Part shown: positions 24,185 through 32,335 of the stretch, one piece after another
Numbering within the stretch: the first letter of the stretch is position 1
How the letters are laid out: each line of letters starts with the position of its first letter
Assembly: GCA_945875545.1 (NCBI GenBank)
Contig: CAMCKZ010000022.1
Coordinates: forward strand, 1-40,079
DNA from: Polyangium aurulentum
Lineage (GTDB): Bacteria > Myxococcota_A > Polyangia > Polyangiales > Polyangiaceae
DNA length: 40,079 bases
Direction: 5' to 3'
The notes under the pieces: generated by a model
Databases searched by the model: none
What the model saw: the letters and a program-made list of their open reading frames with translations, nothing else
Told to the model about the DNA's origin: nothing
Made by a program: the position numbers and the translations under genes

Positions 24185-24817
24185 CTATGTGTTCTCCATC
24201 GACACAATCGCCATGGGCAAAAAACAGCTTCGGCATCGGGGTTCGTATTCAGAAAACCCGCCGACGAACAGCTGCCCTTCGCGTGCGACGAGGCGTTGAG
24301 ACCGCGTCGCGGGAGCGCCGCATTGGCTGCAAACTGCCTGCAGTTTCGTGACCTGCTCCGCCACCGCCAAGAGGCCCGGCATCTGCCCAAACGGAAGGCC
24401 TTGGTAGTCCAAATCGAGCCCCGCGCAGATGACGCGAATGCCCCGATCGGCCATGGCGTCCACGGCGGCCACGATTCCGTCGTCGAAAAATTGGACTTCA
24501 TCGATTCCCACGACGCGCGTGGTTTCGGAGACCTGGGCCTCAAGTTCCGCAGCGCTCGCCACGGGAAAAGCCTCGGCTTGCGCGCCGCCGTGGGAGACAA
24601 CCTTCACGGCGTCGTAGCGCGCGTCGAGTTTGGGCTTGAAGAGTTGAAGCGGAACGCGGGCCAGGTGCACGCGCTTGATGCGCCGAAGGAGCTCTTCGGT
24701 TTTTCCGCTGAACATCGAGCCGCAAATGACCTCGACACAGCCACGAGGACCCGGGGCGTCAAAAGGTCCGCGAATTTCTCCCCACAAAGCTCCAACCATT
24801 GCCCATCGCCGGTACAA
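24185..24817 (-). CDS. tdk: Thymidine kinase (type II)
   Basis: Phosphorylates thymidine with ATP in pyrimidine salvage in the cytoplasm. The 210-residue protein shows the type II layout: P-loop GSMFSGKTEELLRR, Walker B-like VVGIDEVQFFDDG with the catalytic Glu region, lasso/zinc domain with CSQCG and CRSCF, and the substrate-loop segment ATRSQRL ahead of FVGGFSEYEPRC. The start could be the ATG at 24817 or the in-frame ATG at 24799; family members usually have about 10-20 residues before ICGSMFSGK, so both are acceptable. The gene is convergent with the CPBP gene (100-bp gap) and divergent from the 86-residue protein. Confidence 0.96.
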   Translation of the reverse strand: MYRRWAMVGALWGEIRGPFDAPGPRGCVEVICGSMFSGKTEELLRRIKRVHLARVPLQLFKPKLDARYDAVKVVSHGGAQAEAFPVASAAELEAQVSETTRVVGIDEVQFFDDGIVAAVDAMADRGIRVICAGLDLDYQGLPFGQMPGLLAVAEQVTKLQAVCSQCGAPATRSQRLVAREGQLFVGGFSEYEPRCRSCFLPMAIVSMENT

Positions 24818-24882
24818 GAAATCGAGCGGATACGCAACGAGGCCGTTGTAGACGGCAAGTCCTTGGGTGCTACGCTAATCGT

Positions 24883-25143
24883 GTGAACGTCGTACTCTAC
24901 AAACTCGGATCCAGCGCCCGCGCGGTCGTTGGCCGATTGGTGCGGGCGCCGCGCAAGGGCTCCGTCGTCGTGATCGAGTTCCCCGATGGCCTTCACGAAT
25001 TTGTAACCACGCCCGTGCGCCGCGTTCTTCGCATGGCCGGCAGCGACGTCTTCTATTTGGAGACCACCAACAGCCGTTACCGCCTCGAAATTCAGGGGCG
25101 CACGTCGCTGAACGCCGAGTCAAAACCGAACGTTCGTCCGTAA
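24883..25143 (+). CDS. Small unknown 86-residue protein
   Basis: I do not recognise this protein. From a GTG at 24883 it reads as a compact, probably beta-rich domain: NVVLYKLGSSARAVVGRLV, RKGSVVVIEFPDGLHEFVTT, RRVLRMAGSDVFYLETTNSR and YRLEIQGRTS. It has no signal peptide or membrane segment and is moderately basic. The GTG was preferred because the frame upstream (back to 24799) overlaps the tdk start region and looks random. Divergence from tdk and the regular strand-turn-strand pattern favour a real gene. A small nucleic-acid- or protein-binding role is possible but unsupported. Confidence 0.6.
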   Translation: MNVVLYKLGSSARAVVGRLVRAPRKGSVVVIEFPDGLHEFVTTPVRRVLRMAGSDVFYLETTNSRYRLEIQGRTSLNAESKPNVRP

Positions 25144-25228
25144 AAGCGCGCATTCTGCGGAACGACTGTCGCCTTTCCTTGACATGCACAGCGGCGCGTG
25201 GTCTTGCTCCGCGCCCTCTGAGGTCACT

Positions 25229-25402
25229 ATGGGTTATCTGGATCGTCGTAATTCGCTGAAGATGAGGCGCCGCAAGGCCCAAGCCAAGAAGAAGGCTCGC
25301 GTTGCCCGCCAAGCAGCGGCTCCGAAAGTTGCAGTTCCTGGCACCGCCGCTCCGGTCGTCGAGAAGAAGGCCACCAAGAAAGCGGCACCGAAGGCCACCT
25401 GA
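25229..25402 (+). CDS. Small Lys/Ala-rich basic protein (57 residues)
   Basis: From the ATG at 25229, preceded by a GAGG Shine-Dalgarno about 8 bases upstream, the protein is GYLDRRNSLKMRRRKAQAKK at the N-terminus followed by an Ala/Pro/Lys tail with two KKAxxK runs (EKKATKKAAPKAT). The predicted charge is strongly positive. The tail resembles the histone H1-like Ala/Lys/Pro tails of some bacterial nucleoid proteins, so nucleic-acid binding is a reasonable guess but no domain is recognised. It follows the 86-residue gene by 85 bp on the same strand. Confidence 0.6.
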   Translation: MGYLDRRNSLKMRRRKAQAKKKARVARQAAAPKVAVPGTAAPVVEKKATKKAAPKAT

Positions 25403-25455
25403 GGCTTTGGGTACCGTTGTGCGTTGCGACACCATGCGCGAAACGCCACAAGTCT

Positions 25456-25491
25456 CACAGGCTCCACAGGCTCCACAGGCCGCACAGGCCC
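25456..25491. repeat. Four-copy 9-bp tandem repeat
   Basis: CACAGGCTC occurs twice, followed by CACAGGCCG and CACAGGCCC. The period is a multiple of 3, so any reading frame is kept; in the frame of the downstream lipoprotein it gives Q-A-P/Q-A-A units. It lies upstream of the start I prefer for that gene. Confidence 0.85.
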
Positions 25492-25538
25492 CAGAAGCCA
25501 TTGGCTCTCGTGGTCCGCATACGCTGTGTGTGGTGCGT

Positions 25539-26084
25539 ATGATTGCCGATGAGGCGTCGTCATGGTTGCGCCGTGGGCGTGGGGCTTTCGGGCTTCGCGC
25601 CTTTGTGTTTTGTGCAGTGACGACGACCGCAGCCTGCATGCCGAGCGCTGCCGCCCGCCTCGGCGAGACGGCGAACGATTACCTCATTCACTTGAGGTTT
25701 GGTCGCGTCGGGCTGCTCCAAGGTTTCGAAAATCCCGAGTCGCGGGCCAAGCTCGGTGAGCTTCATCGCCCGCTCGGGCGTGAACGCCAAGTAACAGACG
25801 TCGACATCTTGGCCGTTCAGGCCAAAGACGACGCGGGCGTCGTGGCGGCGCAAGTGAGCTGGTACGCGCCCGGCGAACAGCTCCTGCGCATCTCCACGAT
25901 CGAACAGCGGTGGGTGAAGGGTGGCAGCGGCACGTGGGTGCTCGACGACGAATCTTTGAGCGGCGGTGACCCCGGTTTTTTTGTCGTCACCCCGCGAGGC
26001 GAGCTCGCGCCGGGCGAAAGGCCTGCCCCCAGCAAAGAACTGGGAAAAGGCGCGCATTTTCCTACGGTGCGCCTCGGCTATTGA
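25539..26084 (+). CDS. Hypothetical lipoprotein
   Basis: A 181-residue predicted lipoprotein: MIADEASSWLRRGRGAFGLR leader, hydrophobic AFVFCAVTTTAAC with Cys33 as lipobox, then a soluble domain starting GETANDYLIHLRFGRVG. The mature part looks like an alpha/beta domain of the SnoaL or NTF2 type (ETANDYLIHLRFG, ELHRPLGRERQVTDVDILAV, WYAPGEQLLRISTIEQRWVK, GTWVLDDESL), but that is only an impression from spacing. The start is uncertain: ATG at 25434 in the same frame would add 35 residues that include the 9-bp repeat region, and would place the signal peptide internally, so I prefer 25539. Function is unknown. Confidence 0.62.
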   Translation: MIADEASSWLRRGRGAFGLRAFVFCAVTTTAACMPSAAARLGETANDYLIHLRFGRVGLLQGFENPESRAKLGELHRPLGRERQVTDVDILAVQAKDDAGVVAAQVSWYAPGEQLLRISTIEQRWVKGGSGTWVLDDESLSGGDPGFFVVTPRGELAPGERPAPSKELGKGAHFPTVRLGY

Positions 26085-26197
26085 GGGCGCGTCGGGGCGA
26101 TGACTCCGGGTTCGAAGAGCAAGCGCCCACAAGCTTGGTGCGGGCTGTTCTACGTATGTTCCACATGCTTGCATGAGGTGTGCGAGGAAATACGTGA

Positions 26198-29100
26198 CTA
26201 ATATACGGTACTTGCTACGGCATACGCGTGCCACGCTCCGCCTTCGTTCCATCCGCGGGCAACTCCCAGGCGAAAAAGCAGATCGATGAAGTAGCCGCCG
26301 GTCGTATCGGCCCAGAGCTCGGCGCCGGAGCCCGAACGGAGTGACGCCGACGAAAATGCTGAAAAAGCGCTGCCCGTATCGTTGAAAATAGCTCCGGTCA
26401 GGCGCCGAATAAAGATCGGGTACGCGCCAATTCCGCGATCGATGTTCACGATCGGAAATCGGTATTCGGCGTTCAGCAGCGCGAAGTGACGACCGGAAAC
26501 CGCGAAGGGGTCATAGCCCCGGAGCGCCACGCCGCCCTGCACGATGAGGTTTTGCAGCGTCGTGACGAGGGGCGTCGCCGTGAAGCCGCCGAGGCTGTAC
26601 GCGCCGGGGCCCGGGTACGCTCCGTCGCTCGTGCCGGCCCCAAGGTGGAGGGCAAGGGTGTGGTGGCGCAAGGGTGCCGCGAGGTCGCCGAAGGGCACGT
26701 ACGCGGCGGCCTGGCCGCTCAGCGAGGCTCCCATGACGCTGGACCCCACCACGTCACTCGCGAGGCTTCCATTGAGCGCCATCGACGTGCCGCGCTCGGC
26801 CCCGATGGAGTGCAAAAAGTGCTGCGTCCGGTCGTACGCCCACGACGCGCGAAGTGTGGCCAATTGCCCGCGAAATGGAGTCAAGGGCCGGTTAAAGGGA
26901 TCGAACGACGTGCCGCGCGCGGCCTCTCCGGCCACGCGCACAAACCCCGCCGCGAGGCGAAACGAATGGGACGAAAATGTGCTGGGCAAAGCGAGGCCCG
27001 CGCTGGTCTCGAGGCCCACGGATTCCTGAACCCACGGGAGCACATACAGGGCGCGATTTGCCCCGCCGCCGCGGGCGGTCAACGAACGGTAAGCGCGGAG
27101 GCTTAGGTCCGCGCGCAACCGACCATAGCTGTAGACTGCATCAAATTGAGGTTCGGGTCGCTCGGTCTCAAAGCGCGCAGACAGGGTGAAACTGTGATTG
27201 CTTGAAGCGTCCGAACCCGTGGTGCTCCCGACGATGGCCGTGCCGAACATTCCGGTCCCGTATTGAAGGGCATAGGACCGTGGGCGCAACGAGGACACCG
27301 GAACATAGTCACTGTATGTTGTTTGTACTTCCGGCGGCTCGGCGTGAGTTGCATCGCGTACGCGGCCGATATCCGTGCCGACGGGCTCAAAATTCTTGGG
27401 GTCGATGGGCATGACGCGGAGATCCCATCCGTTCGCGCCATACGACGAAAATGCCAGAAAATCTCCTCGCGGAGAGATTGCGGGCTGCACCGCCGCGAAC
27501 GCCGTTCGGGTGACGCGAAAGCGCCGCCGGGTCGCGAGTTCGATGGCGTGAATCTCGAACCGGCCGTCGAGAAGATCGCTGTGAAAGTAGAGCCAGTCGC
27601 TTTGCGGCGAGAAGCACACGCCGCCGTCGAGGGCCGTGTCGTGGGTCACAAGTTCGCTCGTGCCCCGAACGCGATCGTAGAGAACGAGGTCGCGCGCCGC
27701 CGCTCCCCGAGCCTCGCCGAGAGCCTCGCGCGAAGGCGTGCTGAGCCAAGCGCCGTAGGCAATGAATCGCCCGTCGCCAGAGAAACGCGGACCATAAAAT
27801 TGGTCGAAATGTTCTCCGCCCACAAGGATGCGCGGGTCCTCCAAAGCGTCGCGTCCGAGCCCGGCTTCGACGAGCGCCGACTGCCCACGATGGCGCGTGA
27901 CGTACACAATGCGCGAGCCGTCGGGACTGACGTCGAGGCCATCGGAACGGGCGCCCGTCGTGAGGCGCGTTTGGGCCTCGGTGTCGCCCCATAGGTCGCG
28001 TGTGTGTGACGAAATACGCGAAATATCACCGAACAAATAGAGCTGGTTGCTCACCTGCGGCGCATCGAAAAATAGGTCACCCCCGGGCGACATGGCGGCG
28101 TGGGAGTCGCCGGCCGTGCGCATGATTAGGCTGGAATTTCCCACGGATTGGCCGTTTGCCATCGGAAGCCCGACGAGGCCCGGCGTGCTGTGACCGTCGG
28201 AGCGAAAGTAGACAATGCGCTCGGGCTCGTTGCCGACCGATGGAAACCATCTCGGGTGGGTCGCAACAAATCCGTGCGACGTGAGCGCCTGCCCATCGCG
28301 CGGACCTGCGGCCTCGTGCGCGGCTTGGAGCGCCCGAACGCGCGCGTCTTCCTCGTCGAGAAAGTGGTGCCACAGTTCCGAAAGCGGAAGCCCCGTGGCG
28401 CGGCGGAACGAGCGCTCGAGGCCATAGGGAATGGGCTCACTGCCGTGGCTCGCGAGCAGCGTCATGATGGCCTGCTGCCCGAACGAGCGGTGCAGCCACT
28501 GGTAGAAAAAGGAGCCGTAAAGGTACCAAAGTGTTCCCTGGGGCCACACGCGCGGGGTGCCGCTCACGCGATCCAAGGTGGCGGGGGTTTCGCTCAGACG
28601 ATCGGCGCGAAAATAGGCGTCCCAGAGGCTCGATCGCAAACGCCCGCGCGAGGTGTGCTGGGTCTCTTCGAGAACGGCGAGACCCTCCAGCGTCCACCTC
28701 GGTGCCCACTGATTTGGAACGAGGGTGCGGCCCACCACGCGATTCCAAAGCGCGGGAAAACCCTCGATGCGCGTCATGTGGAGGATGTGCGTGTACTCGT
28801 GGGTAAAGAGCGCGCGGTACCAATCATCGACGTCGCCGAGGGGCGAGAGTTCGTCGGGTGCGACGGCGTTGAGGCGAATCAGATCGTAGGGGAAGGCTGT
28901 CGCCGAACCATTCGCGGAGTCGGTGCCATCGGTGATGACGACGTCGGTTTGGTGCGGCGGCGGGCCGGCAAAAGCGGGCACGAGTTCGCCGTGAATCTGC
29001 TCCGCGAGGCGCACGATGCGCTCGGCGAGAGCCTCCTCGCCCGAGTAATAATGCACGCGAAAGTGAAGGCTCTCAAGGGTTCGCCACTCAAGACGAGGGT

Positions 29101-29227
29101 CGCCCGAGGCCGACGCACGCGTCACACCGAGCGCGAGAGCGAACGGCAGCAGGAAAAAAATACGTGTGCAAAATACACGAAGTCCGCGAAAGACGAAGGC
29201 ACTTTCGCGGACCTTTGGTGGCGTCAC
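26198..29227 (-). CDS. Fusion: gluzincin peptidase, TolB-like propeller and outer-membrane beta-barrel
   Basis: A 1009-residue exported protein with a signal peptide (FFLLPFALALGVTRASA). Residues about 45-330 form a zinc-peptidase domain: H143-E144-Y-T-H147 (LFTHEYTHILHM) with third ligand E181 in RWTLEGLAVLEE, the gluzincin layout of the peptidase-MA family. Residues about 330-640 contain WD40/PD40 propeller blades (DVSPDGSRIVYVTRH, RFSGDGRFIAYGAW, AISPRGDFLAFSSYG). The last 350 residues look like a BamA/Omp85-type barrel: alternating aromatic strands, VALRGYDPFAVSGRHFALLNAEYRFPI, GAIFNDTGSAF and a C-terminal aromatic residue. All parts appear intact. It follows the PilZ gene by 6 bp, probably one operon. 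The barrel should anchor the peptidase at the outer membrane; substrate unknown. Confidence 0.85.
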   Translation of the reverse strand: MTPPKVRESAFVFRGLRVFCTRIFFLLPFALALGVTRASASGDPRLEWRTLESLHFRVHYYSGEEALAERIVRLAEQIHGELVPAFAGPPPHQTDVVITDGTDSANGSATAFPYDLIRLNAVAPDELSPLGDVDDWYRALFTHEYTHILHMTRIEGFPALWNRVVGRTLVPNQWAPRWTLEGLAVLEETQHTSRGRLRSSLWDAYFRADRLSETPATLDRVSGTPRVWPQGTLWYLYGSFFYQWLHRSFGQQAIMTLLASHGSEPIPYGLERSFRRATGLPLSELWHHFLDEEDARVRALQAAHEAAGPRDGQALTSHGFVATHPRWFPSVGNEPERIVYFRSDGHSTPGLVGLPMANGQSVGNSSLIMRTAGDSHAAMSPGGDLFFDAPQVSNQLYLFGDISRISSHTRDLWGDTEAQTRLTTGARSDGLDVSPDGSRIVYVTRHRGQSALVEAGLGRDALEDPRILVGGEHFDQFYGPRFSGDGRFIAYGAWLSTPSREALGEARGAAARDLVLYDRVRGTSELVTHDTALDGGVCFSPQSDWLYFHSDLLDGRFEIHAIELATRRRFRVTRTAFAAVQPAISPRGDFLAFSSYGANGWDLRVMPIDPKNFEPVGTDIGRVRDATHAEPPEVQTTYSDYVPVSSLRPRSYALQYGTGMFGTAIVGSTTGSDASSNHSFTLSARFETERPEPQFDAVYSYGRLRADLSLRAYRSLTARGGGANRALYVLPWVQESVGLETSAGLALPSTFSSHSFRLAAGFVRVAGEAARGTSFDPFNRPLTPFRGQLATLRASWAYDRTQHFLHSIGAERGTSMALNGSLASDVVGSSVMGASLSGQAAAYVPFGDLAAPLRHHTLALHLGAGTSDGAYPGPGAYSLGGFTATPLVTTLQNLIVQGGVALRGYDPFAVSGRHFALLNAEYRFPIVNIDRGIGAYPIFIRRLTGAIFNDTGSAFSAFSSASLRSGSGAELWADTTGGYFIDLLFRLGVARGWNEGGAWHAYAVASTVY

Positions 29228-29233
29228 GGGGGA

Positions 29234-30157
29234 CTAAAAATCGTCGTGAAAAAGGGGCTCACGATTTTTCACGTAGCGGCGAATGAGGTCGCGGCCTTCG
29301 ATGTTCGCGTGGGTGATTCGCGCACCGAAACCGGGGTGTGCATCAGGGTTTCCAGCGACCGGGTCGCGCATCCACGTCACGATGCCGCCGAGCACAAACT
29401 CGTACCCCCCAGGCATGGCGACCTTGAGGCGAACCGCCGCGCCGGACTTTGGAATCTTGTAAGTCGCGACGAAAAGGCCACCGTGCTGGATGATGTCGTT
29501 TCCCGCGAGACCCTTGTAAAAGTTCGACGCCGATTGGGTGCCGAGCGCAACTTCGACCACCGGTGCATCGGCGGGAATGGCCTCGGGCCCGGGGATGCCA
29601 AGACCGGCTGGAGCGGGCGCAGGCGCGGGCGCAGGCGCGGGCGCAGGCGCAGCAGGGGCCACCGGCGCGGGAGCTGCCGCGCGGGCGGGAACGGGCGGTA
29701 CCGGGGCAGGCGCAGGCGGGGGAGCAGGAGCAGGCGCGCGCACCGCAACAACCGGCGGCGGGGCAGGAGCGGGCAATGGTGCGACGAAGCCGTCCGACGC
29801 CATAACCGTGGCATCAAGGGCGCCGGCGAAGCCCGTTTGAATGGCCCGTTGCGCTTGCACCAAGGGCCCTAGACCGCCCGCGACGGCCTCGATGGCGGGC
29901 AGCAATGCCGGGTACGTGCCGACGGCCGCCTGGAGCGCGCCGAGGGCGCTGCGGACCGACCCAAGGGTCTCGTCGAGTTGGGCAAGGGCCGGCGTGCCCC
30001 CAGCCTTTTCCATCTGGTGGCAGGCGCTCATCGCTTTCGCTACAATTCCAGCAATATCAAGGATTTGCTGGGGCAGCGATGCATTCGATTGAATGGCCCC
30101 GAGGGCTCGGGCGAGGGATTCGCGGGCTTGGCGAACAAGGGCGAGGGAATCAGACAC
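29234..30157 (-). CDS. PilZ-like domain protein with helical N-terminus and Ala/Pro linker
   Basis: A 307-residue protein in three parts: a helical Ala/Gln-rich N-terminus (about 1-120), a low-complexity Ala/Pro linker (about 125-190), and a C-terminal PilZ-like domain (about 195-300). The last shows GGLFVATYKIPKSGAAVRLK, PGGYEFVLGGIVTWMRD and HPGFGARITHANIEGRDLI, resembling the TIGR02266-type PilZ domains common in myxobacteria. The RxxxR motif needed for cyclic-di-GMP binding is absent, so nucleotide binding is doubtful and a protein-binding role is possible. It sits 6 bp upstream of the metallopeptidase/barrel gene, suggesting a shared role in surface or envelope function. Confidence 0.75.
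   Translation of the reverse strand: MSDSLALVRQARESLARALGAIQSNASLPQQILDIAGIVAKAMSACHQMEKAGGTPALAQLDETLGSVRSALGALQAAVGTYPALLPAIEAVAGGLGPLVQAQRAIQTGFAGALDATVMASDGFVAPLPAPAPPPVVAVRAPAPAPPPAPAPVPPVPARAAAPAPVAPAAPAPAPAPAPAPAPAGLGIPGPEAIPADAPVVEVALGTQSASNFYKGLAGNDIIQHGGLFVATYKIPKSGAAVRLKVAMPGGYEFVLGGIVTWMRDPVAGNPDAHPGFGARITHANIEGRDLIRRYVKNREPLFHDDF
29613..29648. repeat. Three perfect 12-bp copies coding the Ala/Pro linker
   Basis: The unit GCGGGCGCAGGC occurs three times head to tail, then decays. On the minus strand it encodes alternating Ala and Pro in the PilZ-like protein's linker. The period keeps frame, so copy number could vary the linker length without breaking the gene. Confidence 0.9.
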
Positions 30158-30244
30158 AGGAGACTCCGTGGGGAAAAAAAGTCGACCTCACTATACACGC
30201 TTCCGGGCGACGGAGAGCAAGGACCGCTCAAAATGAAATTGGCG

Positions 30245-30919
30245 TCAGCGAACCCCGCGTATGGCAGCGAGCTTGTCAAGAAGTGCAGGCGTGAGGTCCG
30301 CGAGGGAGTCGAGGGTTGCGTCCGCCAAGACGTACTCGGGCGAGCCCTTCTGATGCGCGTCGGGGACGGCAATGCAACGCATGCGAGCGGCCTTCGCGGC
30401 GATGACTCCGAACATCGAATCTTCGAAGACGACGCAGTCCGTGGGCGCAACCCCGAGGGTCGTGGCCGCACGCAAGAAAACCTCCGGGTGCGGCTTTCCG
30501 AAGGCAAGGCCGTGGGCCGAAATGCAAGCGTCGAACTCCTTCAAAAGGCCGAGTTTTCCCAGGGCTGCATCGATGATTGTTGGGGCCGACGACGACGCCA
30601 CAGCCACGCGCAAACCCCGCGACCGAACAAGTTTTAGCGCCGCATCAACCCCGGGCTTGGCCGTTGCTTTTTGGCGAAGCAACGCGGTCACGCTCTCGAC
30701 GATGTTCTGCACCACGACGGCGTCCGCGATCGCGTGAAACCCAAAGTGGGCCTTCCAATGCGTCACCACTTCATCGAGGCGGAGGCCCGAAGTGGCGGCG
30801 CAATCGCTCTCCCGGAGCGCCAATCCATAAGAGGAAAAAACCTGCACTTCAGCCTCTCGCCAGAGGGGCTCGGAATCGACGAGAAGGCCGTCCATGTCGA
30901 AGAGCGCGGCTGCAAACAT
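30245..30919 (-). CDS. HAD-family sugar phosphatase (HxpB/YniC-like)
   Basis: A 224-residue cytoplasmic HAD hydrolase, subfamily IA with an alpha-helical cap. Motif I FDMDGLLVDSEP gives the nucleophile Asp10 and acid/base Asp; motif II is VASSS; motif III is GKPHPEVFLRAA with the Lys; motif IV is VVFEDSMFGV. The order EPLWREAE, then SGLRLDEVV in the cap, and VPDAHQKGSPEYVLADATLDSL at the end closely matches E. coli HxpB (hexitol phosphatase, formerly YniC), so dephosphorylation of hexitol or 2-deoxyglucose phosphate is likely. It follows 87 bp after the end of PilZ upstream on the same strand and is divergent from tRNA-Ser. Substrate assignment is inferred from similarity. Confidence 0.88.
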   Translation of the reverse strand: MFAAALFDMDGLLVDSEPLWREAEVQVFSSYGLALRESDCAATSGLRLDEVVTHWKAHFGFHAIADAVVVQNIVESVTALLRQKATAKPGVDAALKLVRSRGLRVAVASSSAPTIIDAALGKLGLLKEFDACISAHGLAFGKPHPEVFLRAATTLGVAPTDCVVFEDSMFGVIAAKAARMRCIAVPDAHQKGSPEYVLADATLDSLADLTPALLDKLAAIRGVR

Positions 30920-31013
30920 GCCTCCATGTTCTACAAGATTTCAACCCCGGGCGCGCTACTTCCCCGCGGCGCGTCTTTTGTGCTACGTGCGCTTTCGCCG
31001 TTGATGCGGCGTT

Positions 31014-31100
31014 GGAGACGTGACCGAGTGGTCGAAGGTGCATGATTGGAAATCATGTGTACCGGCAACGGTACCGAGGGTTCGAATCCCTCCGTCTCCG
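31014..31100 (+). tRNA. tRNA-Ser (anticodon GGA)
   Basis: An 87-base class II tRNA: acceptor GGAGACG pairs with CGTCTCC (31093-31099), discriminator G. Anticodon stem CATGA/TCATG with loop TTGGAAA, anticodon GGA at 31048-31050 (reads UCC/UCU). The long variable arm is TGTACCGGCAACGGTACC and the T-arm AGGGTTCGAATCCCT. CCA is not encoded. Confidence 0.96.
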
Positions 31101-31114
31101 CGAAGAGCCCTGCC

Positions 31115-32335
31115 GTGAGCGGCCTGCGGGCCCTGGCGCGTTTCGGGCCTCCCGCCGGGGCAATTCTTGCGGCCACTTTCGTGGGAATTCTCTGCGGAGC
31201 GATGTCCGCGGCGTTTCTTTGGCTCCTCGACGGCGCCACGCACTTTCGCGGCACCCATGACCTCGTGGTCTACGCATTGCCCCTCGCGGGGTTTGCGATC
31301 GGGCTTCTCTACAGCCGATTCGGAACCGGCATTCAGGGCGGAACCCGTCTCGTCATTCAAGCGGTTCACGACCCCGACATCGCTGTCCCCTTGCGCATCG
31401 CGCCCATGGTGTTGCTTGGCACGGTCGTCACTCATCTTTTCGGCGGAAGCGCGGGTCGCGAAGGCACCGCGGTTCAAATGGGAGCCGGTGCCGCGGAGGC
31501 CGTAGCGCGTGCGCTGGGCGTGACGGGTGCCCGTCGCCAACACCTTCTTCTCGCTGGAATTGCGGGGGGATTCGGCTCCGTTTTTGGAACGCCCGTCGCC
31601 GGCGCGGCGTTCGCTCTTGAGGTCGCGGGCCTCCGGCGCATGCACTTCGCATCGACGCTGCCAGCGCTCGCAGCGTCGTTCGCGGGAGACCTGACGACCC
31701 GCGCGTTGGGCCTTCGGCACACGGCGTACGCCGAGGTCCTTGCGCACCCACTGACACCAATTGTTGCGACTAAATGGTTGCTATTTTCGTGCGCGGTGGC
31801 CCTGGTGGGCGCGGGTTTTATAGCCCTCGTGAAGGGCCTGAAGACGCGCGCGGAACGGGCCCTGCCCCATCTGCCGACCCGCATGTTCGTTGGCGGTGCC
31901 GTGCTCGTCATCGCGTGGAAAATCGTTGGAACAAGCGACTACCTGGGCCTCGGTATTCCGCTGATCGCGCGCGCTTTCACAGACCCGCATACGCCGATGG
32001 ACGCCTTCGCGATGAAGGCCATTTTTACGGCCATCACGCTCGGCGCCGGCTTCATTGGAGGCGAAGTTACGCCCCTGTTTGTCGCCGGAGCGCTTCTCGG
32101 AAATACTCTCGCGCGCCTTCTTGGAATTCCTCTCGAGCTCGCCGCCGCCGTGGGACTCGCCTCACTTTTTGCGGCCGCATCCCACACGCCCCTCGCCCTC
32201 TCCCTCATGGCCGCGGAGCTCTTCGGTATCGGCGTGCTGCCGCACGTTGCCTTGGTCACCGTGGTGGCCTCGGCGTTGATGGGGAGTCGAAGCATTTATG
32301 CCCCCACCGAGCGGGGCGGCGGCGAGGAACCTTAG
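31115..32335 (+). CDS. CLC-type anion channel/antiporter, fluoride-exporter (CLC-F) branch
   Basis: A 406-residue polytopic membrane protein. It has FGGSAGREGTAVQMG with gating Glu116, and GAGFIGGEVTPLFVAGALLGN, both typical of the CLC-F branch, whose studied members export fluoride by F-/H+ exchange. It lacks the GSGIP motif of chloride CLCs. CLC-F proteins usually carry an Asn-Asn pair (GGNNL) 38-39 residues before the gating Glu; here that site reads GGT77R78LVIQ. Selectivity may therefore differ. I chose the GTG at 31115 because the open frame extends back into tRNA-Ser, which cannot be coding; AAGAG precedes it. Only 14 bases separate tRNA and start, so there is no room for a fluoride riboswitch and it may be read through from the tRNA promoter. 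Its stop overlaps that of gluQ (convergent). Confidence 0.82.
   Translation: MSGLRALARFGPPAGAILAATFVGILCGAMSAAFLWLLDGATHFRGTHDLVVYALPLAGFAIGLLYSRFGTGIQGGTRLVIQAVHDPDIAVPLRIAPMVLLGTVVTHLFGGSAGREGTAVQMGAGAAEAVARALGVTGARRQHLLLAGIAGGFGSVFGTPVAGAAFALEVAGLRRMHFASTLPALAASFAGDLTTRALGLRHTAYAEVLAHPLTPIVATKWLLFSCAVALVGAGFIALVKGLKTRAERALPHLPTRMFVGGAVLVIAWKIVGTSDYLGLGIPLIARAFTDPHTPMDAFAMKAIFTAITLGAGFIGGEVTPLFVAGALLGNTLARLLGIPLELAAAVGLASLFAAASHTPLALSLMAAELFGIGVLPHVALVTVVASALMGSRSIYAPTERGGGEEP

Noticed and set aside
31046-31114. Extension of the CLC reading frame upstream of 31115
   Set aside because: It lies inside tRNA-Ser(GGA), so it cannot be the coding start.
31101-31114. Fluoride riboswitch before the CLC gene
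   Set aside because: Only 14 bases lie between tRNA-Ser and the start, too short for a riboswitch.
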